DNA of 64,000 nucleotides from NCBI GenBank assembly GCA_002411015.1, contig DHPY01000074.1, positions 16,595-80,594 on the forward strand, written 5' to 3'. This stretch comes from Armatimonadetes bacterium UBA5352. GTDB taxonomy: Bacteria; Armatimonadota; Zipacnadia; Zipacnadales; UBA5352. Below, piece by piece: positions 59,802 through 64,000 of this stretch. Position 1 is the stretch's first letter; every line of letters starts with the position of its first letter. The position numbers were made by a program, and so were the translations under genes. Below the pieces are notes generated by a model. The model had not been told where the DNA came from and searched no databases. It was given only the letters and a program-made list of their open reading frames with translations.

Positions 59802-59957
59802 ACAACCGCAGGCACGAATGCCTGCGCCACGAACAAACACGCGCGCTCGTGGCTGTCGCCGTCCCCGCATCCGTCCGTAGCGACGGGCATGGGGCCGTTA
59901 GTCGTTGCCGTCAGCCGTTCGCCGCATCCGTCCGTAGCGACGGGCATCCTGCCCGTC
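59802..59957 (+). repeat. Interspersed palindromic repeat, copy B, overlapping the phosphoketolase stop
   Basis: Block 1 (59802-59831) contains GCAGGCA-CGAA-TGCCTGC, a perfect 7-bp hairpin flanked by GTGGC (59796) and GCCAC (59826). It matches 9392-9420 closely. Block 2 at 59939-59957 is the GACGGGCA-TCC-TGCCCGTC palindrome seen at 9465-9483. A 26-bp stretch is directly repeated without mismatch at 59865-59890 and 59922-59947, the first copy lacking the second palindrome arm. The phosphoketolase stop codon (59956-59958) lies at the end of the last palindrome. Confidence 0.65.
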
Positions 59958-62352
59958 AGCCGTTACCCTCCCACTTCCAGTCGCGGATCTCCGGCGTCTC
60001 GTCCCCGTATTGCGAGATGTACTCCCGGTGGTCGATCAGCCGGTCGCGCATCTCCTGCCGGACGTGCGCCGCCGTCTGGCCGAGGCCCGGGACGCGGTCG
60101 ATCACGTCCATCACGAGGTGGTAGCGGTCGATGTCGTTGCGCACCGCCATGTCGAACGGCGTGGTGGTCGTGCCCTCCTCCTTGAAGCCGCGCACGTGGA
60201 GGTTCGGGTGGTTCGTCCGGCGGTAGGCCAGCCGGTGGATCAGCCACGGGTAGCCATGGAAGTTGAAGATGATCGGCTTGTCCTTCGTGAAGATCGTGTC
60301 GAACTCGCGGTCGGAGAGCCCGTGCGGGTGCTCCTTCTCGGGCTGCAGCTTCATCAGGTTAACCACGTTCACCACGCGGATGCGCAGGTTCGGCAGAAGC
60401 TCGCGCATGAGGCTCACCGCCGCCAGCGTCTCCATCGTCGGCACATCCCCTGCGCATGCCATGACCACGTCCGTCTCGCCCTCCTGATCGTTGCTCGCCC
60501 ACGGCCAGATGCCCACGCCGGCGGTGCAGTGCTTGACCGCCGCGTCCATGTCCAGCCATTGCGGCTGCAACTGCTTCCCCGCGACGATCACGTTCACGTA
60601 GTCTCGGCTGCGCAGGCAGTGATCGGCGACCGAGAGCAGGCAGTTGGCGTCCGGCGGGAGGTACACGCGGATCACGCGCGCCTGCTTGTTCACCACGAGG
60701 TCGATGAAGCCGGGGTCCTGGTGGCTGAAGCCGTTGTGGTCCTGCCGCCAGACATGCGAGGTCAGCAGGTAGTTGAGCGAGGCGATCGAGCGCCTCCACG
60801 GCACCTCATCGCGCGCCACATCGAGCCACTTCGCATGCTGGTTGAACATCGAGTCGACGATGTGGATGAAGGCCTCGTAGCAGGAGAAGAAGCCGTGGCG
60901 GCCGGTGAGCAGATAGCCCTCCAGCCAGCCCTGGCAGGTGTGCTCGGAGAGGATCTCCATCACACGGCCCTCGCGCGCGAGGTCCACGTCGAACTCGTCC
61001 ATCTGTGCCATCCACTGCCGGTCGGTCACCTCGAAGACTGCGTCGAGGCGGTTGGAGGAGGTCTCATCCGGGCCGAAGAGGCGGAAGTTGCGGCTCTCCT
61101 GGTTCTCTGTCATCACATCGCGCAGGAACTTCCCGAGCACTCGAGTGGATTCGGCCTCCACCGCCCCCGGTGAGGGCACATCCACCGCGTAGCTCGTGAA
61201 GTCCGGCAGGCGCAGGTCGCGCAGGAGCAGGCCGCCGTTGGCGTGCGGGTTGGCGCCCATCCGCCGGTCGCCCTTCGGCGCGAGGTCGAGGATCTGCTGC
61301 ACCGGCCGCCCACGCTCATCGAACAGCTCCTCCGGCCGGTAGCTCTCCATCCACTCCGCCAGGCGCGCGCGGTTCTCAGCGTTGTCGCGCACGCTCTTCA
61401 TCGGCACCTGGTGGGAGCGGTAGTGGCCCTCCATCTTCTCGCCGTCAATGCTCTCGGGGCCCGTCCAGCCCTTCGGGCTGCGCAGCACGATCATCGGCCA
61501 CAGCGGACGTTCCGCCGAGCCCTCCTCGCGCGCGGCGTGCTGGATCTCCGCGATCCTGTCCGCCGCGTAGTCGAGCGTCGCGGCCATCTTCTGGTGCATC
61601 TCAGTCGGCTCCGAGCCCTCCACGAAGAGCGGCTCGTGCCCGTACCCGCGCATCAGCGCCTCAAGCTCCGCATGCGGGATGCGCGCGAGCACGGTTGGGT
61701 TCGCGATCTTGTAGCCGTTGAGATGCAGGATCGGCAGGACCGCGCCGTCGGTCGCGGGGTTCAGGAACTTGTTGGAGTGCCACGCGGTCGCCAGCGGCCC
61801 GGTCTCAGCCTCGCCATCGCCGATGACGCAGGCGACGAGCAGCTCCGGGTTGTCAAATGCGGCTCCGTAGGCGTGTGAGAGCGAGTAGCCCAGCTCGCCG
61901 CCCTCGTGGATGGAGCCGGGCGTCTGCGGGGCGGCGTGGCTCGGGATACCGTAGGGGAAGGAGAACTGCTTGAAGAGCTCCTTCATCCCCTCGCGGTCCT
62001 GAGTGACGTGCGTATACAGCTCCGAGTAGCTGCCCTCGAGCCAGGTGGCGGCGACGATACCCGGGGCACCGTGGCCCGGTCCGGTGATGTAGATCACATC
62101 CAGGTCGCGCGCCTTGATGATCCGGTTGAGGTGCACGTAGATGAACGTGAGGCCGGGGACAGTGCCGAAGTGCCCGAGCAGGCGGGGCTTGATATGCGCC
62201 GGCTCCAGCGGCTGCTCCAGCAGCGGGTTGTCCATGAGGTAGATCTGCCCGACGGAGAGGTAGTTCGCGGCCCTCCACCAGGCATCCATCCACTTCAGTT
62301 CATCATCAGAGAGCGGTGCAGCGCTACGCTCAGCGTTGGCTCCGACGGCCAT
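59956..62352 (-). CDS. xfp: Xylulose-5-phosphate/fructose-6-phosphate phosphoketolase
   Basis: The 798-residue thiamine-diphosphate enzyme cleaves xylulose 5-phosphate or fructose 6-phosphate with phosphate to acetyl phosphate plus a C3 or C4 sugar phosphate. The length is the family norm. Recognisable blocks are AANYLSVGQIYLMDNPLL, RLLGHFGTVPGLTFIYVHLNR, ITGPGHGAPGIVA, GGELGYSLSHAYGAAFDNPELLVACVIGDGEAETGPLA, the NGYKIANPTVLARI region, and near the C-terminus FTKDKPIIFNFHGYPWLIHRL and HVRGFKEEGTTTTPFDM. The start at ATG 62352 has GGAGG eight bases upstream. No acetate kinase or phosphotransacetylase gene is adjacent. Its start overlaps the end of the upstream reading frame by 58 bp, and its stop lies within the palindromic repeat. 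Confidence 0.96.
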   Translation of the reverse strand: MAVGANAERSAAPLSDDELKWMDAWWRAANYLSVGQIYLMDNPLLEQPLEPAHIKPRLLGHFGTVPGLTFIYVHLNRIIKARDLDVIYITGPGHGAPGIVAATWLEGSYSELYTHVTQDREGMKELFKQFSFPYGIPSHAAPQTPGSIHEGGELGYSLSHAYGAAFDNPELLVACVIGDGEAETGPLATAWHSNKFLNPATDGAVLPILHLNGYKIANPTVLARIPHAELEALMRGYGHEPLFVEGSEPTEMHQKMAATLDYAADRIAEIQHAAREEGSAERPLWPMIVLRSPKGWTGPESIDGEKMEGHYRSHQVPMKSVRDNAENRARLAEWMESYRPEELFDERGRPVQQILDLAPKGDRRMGANPHANGGLLLRDLRLPDFTSYAVDVPSPGAVEAESTRVLGKFLRDVMTENQESRNFRLFGPDETSSNRLDAVFEVTDRQWMAQMDEFDVDLAREGRVMEILSEHTCQGWLEGYLLTGRHGFFSCYEAFIHIVDSMFNQHAKWLDVARDEVPWRRSIASLNYLLTSHVWRQDHNGFSHQDPGFIDLVVNKQARVIRVYLPPDANCLLSVADHCLRSRDYVNVIVAGKQLQPQWLDMDAAVKHCTAGVGIWPWASNDQEGETDVVMACAGDVPTMETLAAVSLMRELLPNLRIRVVNVVNLMKLQPEKEHPHGLSDREFDTIFTKDKPIIFNFHGYPWLIHRLAYRRTNHPNLHVRGFKEEGTTTTPFDMAVRNDIDRYHLVMDVIDRVPGLGQTAAHVRQEMRDRLIDHREYISQYGDETPEIRDWKWEGNG

Positions 62353-63473
62353 GGCAGTGTCCTCCTCATGCTCCCGCACACAAAGAGTCGCGCGAGCATT
62401 CCGTTCGCGTTTCCGAAGGATTCACCGCACGACCGCCGGGGCCTGCATGGATCGGCACTGTCAGAAGCCCAGGGGAGCGTCGCAGGCAGAGGCGTGGTGA
62501 GGGCTTCGACAGTCGCGCCCTGATTGACCGCAATGTATGAGAACGTAAGAATCGTCTGCTGCCCTTCTTCGCGTCCATCGAGATACTCGCTGACATAGCG
62601 GGACGGAAGGAGTACACCATCGGCGTACGGCAACCATTCAGGGGCCTCGTGGCGCGCGCGCAGGGCGGCAGGGGATTCGGGTGTGGCGGAGAACCGGCGC
62701 GGGGGGAGGCCGGCATCGCTTACCAAAAGCGCCACCGTTCCATACTCCTCGATCTGTCGCCAGACATATGTTTCGGCATCAACCCATATGTGGACCTTCG
62801 TGACGGCAGGACAACCCGGTAGATACAGCCCCTCCGCCAGCTCTGGCGGCAGATCGACCTGGAGCAGGTGACACTCGTGACCGCGTATACTCTCACTTCG
62901 TTCGTAGGAAACGAATGTCGTACCGCTCAGCAGGCGCGGCAACCAGCCCAGCGGACAGATGTACCGATCTGCCGCGGAGGCGCTCTCCCGAACCGTGACC
63001 TCGCCTTCCGCCGCACGCTCGACGGTCAGAGTGGCGCCATCGCTCACCGCGACGCGCGAGTAGCCATTGGTGACTTCACCCTCGGTGACGACAGTGGTCT
63101 CCTCGATGCGGTAGCGTCCGCCGCTGAGGTAGAGAAAGGAGCCCTGTAGAGCCGTCGTGCGCGAAATGCTGGATTCCGCGGTAACGCGCATCAGGAACTG
63201 CTGGTCGATCTCGTCTATCTCTGCCGGCGTTGCGTCAATGGCATTCTCGCGCATCTGGTCGAATGCGTGGCGCAGGGCGGCTCTGGTTGCGCCCAGCTGC
63301 TGGGGGGATCTCGCATTGATCAAGCGCGACCCCTCGTAAGAGCCGAGAACATCCTGCACTTCGCTCCAGCGATTTGCGACTGCCTCAACGATCTCTTCCG
63401 CCGTTGGCTGAGCAATGCAGAACCCAGATGACACGATGGTCGCGACCACCACGCTGAGGGACAGAGTGCGCAT
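62295..63473 (-). CDS. Secreted LolA-like protein, possibly frameshifted near its end
   Basis: The protein has about 392 residues with a signal peptide (VVVATIVSSGFCIAQ). A beta-rich body follows with QGSFLYLSGGRYRIEETTVVTEGEV, SIRGHECHLLQVDLP and a late ILTFSYIAVNQGATVEALTTPLP, which resembles the curved-sheet fold of LolA-type lipoprotein carriers. The last 60 residues (after PLPATLP) are unlike the body, cysteine/arginine-rich, and overlap the phosphoketolase start by 58 bp. A one-base insertion in the CCCC run at 62472-62475 would give a stop at 62461-62463 and remove the overlap, so a frameshift or sequencing error is likely. The start ATG 63473 has GGGAGG six bases upstream. Confidence 0.65.
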   Translation of the reverse strand: MRTLSLSVVVATIVSSGFCIAQPTAEEIVEAVANRWSEVQDVLGSYEGSRLINARSPQQLGATRAALRHAFDQMRENAIDATPAEIDEIDQQFLMRVTAESSISRTTALQGSFLYLSGGRYRIEETTVVTEGEVTNGYSRVAVSDGATLTVERAAEGEVTVRESASAADRYICPLGWLPRLLSGTTFVSYERSESIRGHECHLLQVDLPPELAEGLYLPGCPAVTKVHIWVDAETYVWRQIEEYGTVALLVSDAGLPPRRFSATPESPAALRARHEAPEWLPYADGVLLPSRYVSEYLDGREEGQQTILTFSYIAVNQGATVEALTTPLPATLPWASDSADPCRPRRSCGESFGNANGMLARLFVCGSMRRTLPWPSEPTLSVALHRSLMMN

Positions 63474-63550
63474 TCTCATCCTCCCACCGACCTCCTGTCC
63501 AACCTTCATCCGTCTTTCGACGCGCGCCCGGCGGAACTCGCATGTTGAAC

Positions 63551-63871
63551 TCACTCGCACGCGCATACGTTGCAGTCGTCGGTATCACTGAAGCTCCCGC
63601 CGCCTTTGTACTCAATCACCCAAATGTGGTTGAGCCTGGGCTCTACCTTTCCCACACACTTTGCAGTGCCTTCTCCCGCACAGCCGTAGTACTTGTAGTC
63701 CGTGTAGGTTACCTTCATATCCCCTTCTTGCCAGGATATCGTCATCGCCCCATCCTTCTGCTATCCGCATCGGTCCTGGCACGTCTCGTTGGCAATTGCA
63801 GGAGACTGGGTTGAGAATGCCACCGTGAGACTTGCCACGACCAACGCGCGGAACACCATGCCCATGTTCAT
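63551..63871 (-). pseudogene. Small secreted cysteine-containing protein interrupted by an in-frame TAG
   Basis: From ATG 63871, with AAGGAG nine bases upstream, the frame encodes a clear signal peptide (MVFRALVVASLTVAFSTQSPAIA) and then NETCQDRCG. It meets TAG at 63763-63761 (codon 37). The same frame continues open for 69 more codons to TGA at 63551. That part has protein-like composition (MKVTYTDYKYYGCAGEGTA, NHIWVIEYKGGG, DDCNVCACE) and six cysteines. The whole 106-codon frame thus looks like one small secreted protein with a nonsense mutation, stop-codon read-through or a base-call error. A restart at ATG 63745 would lack the signal peptide. No known family. Confidence 0.6.
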
Positions 63872-64000
63872 CCTCTGTCACTCCTTCATGCACAGCGTTC
63901 TATGCCCTCTATGGATCTGTACGCTTCACGACTACCGGTATCCGGACAACCAGCGCGCCGGGTACATTCGTGGTCAGCACTAGTGCAGCGTCCATAAAAT

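Noticed and set aside
1..64000. CRISPR arrays, tRNA/rRNA genes, insertion sequences, integrases
   Set aside because: I scanned for direct-repeat ladders, tRNA-like cloverleaf ends and transposase motifs and found none I could support. The only repeats are the two short interspersed families and local tandem units.

Overview
The window is about 64 kb of high-GC bacterial DNA, densely packed with long genes. Many of the genes overlap by 1-14 bases at stop/start junctions. I see no rRNA, tRNA, transposase, integrase, CRISPR array or phage gene. Many signal peptides and likely lipoproteins, a BY-kinase-type exopolysaccharide protein and a parvulin chaperone suggest an envelope-rich, Gram-negative-like bacterium. 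The split glycine decarboxylase (gcvPA/gcvPB), a DUF3160 protein, DUF6485-like cysteine motifs and several very large secreted carbohydrate-active proteins resemble what I know from Armatimonadota and related uncultured phyla. That placement is an inference, and no single gene in the window fixes the taxonomy.

Left part (1-14.9 kb). A minus-strand operon encodes a MoxR ATPase, a DUF58 protein, a TgpA-type membrane transglutaminase, a secreted alpha/beta hydrolase and a DUF4139-type protein cut by the window edge. Next come a sugar isomerase-like TIM-barrel protein with a 3-methyladenine DNA glycosylase (minus), an enolase-superfamily enzyme (plus), and a minus-strand cluster of ECF sigma factor, zinc-finger/FecR anti-sigma factor, a carboxypeptidase-regulatory-like secreted protein and an M48 metalloprotease. 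An archease follows.

Middle part (15-34 kb). Here lie a CapA-like lipoprotein, a parvulin isomerase and a GNAT acetyltransferase (plus). Then comes a minus-strand two-gene unit that resembles QatB-QatC of the Qat anti-phage system but lacks the ATPase and TatD-type nuclease. A BY-kinase with a strong consensus promoter, a DUF3160 lipoprotein, and a protein with a possible DnaA-N-like domain follow. A small protein carries two DUF6485-like cysteine motifs. A stretch with promoter, 15-bp palindrome, about 180 nt of non-coding sequence and an intrinsic terminator probably encodes a small RNA. A three-gene operon then encodes a 17-helix membrane/DUF362 fusion, a protein of unknown family and a PAS-type histidine kinase.

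Right part (34-64 kb). A complete gcvT-H-PA-PB operon is followed by a seven-gene co-directional catabolic cluster. It encodes a glycoside-hydrolase-like TIM barrel, two heparinase II/III-like proteins, a two-subunit fumarase/tartrate-dehydratase-type hydro-lyase, a DUF1446/AtuA protein and DUF4387. Its plausible job is polysaccharide depolymerisation followed by hydroxy-acid catabolism. Then come a SprT-like metalloprotein, a REPIN-like inverted repeat pair, a 1665-residue modular secreted protein, a CapA domain fused to an M15-type peptidase, an NAD-dependent epimerase, a phosphoketolase, a LolA-like secreted protein and a small secreted cysteine-containing protein interrupted by an in-frame TAG.

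Two interspersed repeat families are visible: a GGGCC...GGCCCCTCC element (34.0 and 51.8-51.9 kb) and an element containing the GACGGGCATCCTGCCCGTC palindrome (9.4 and 59.9 kb).
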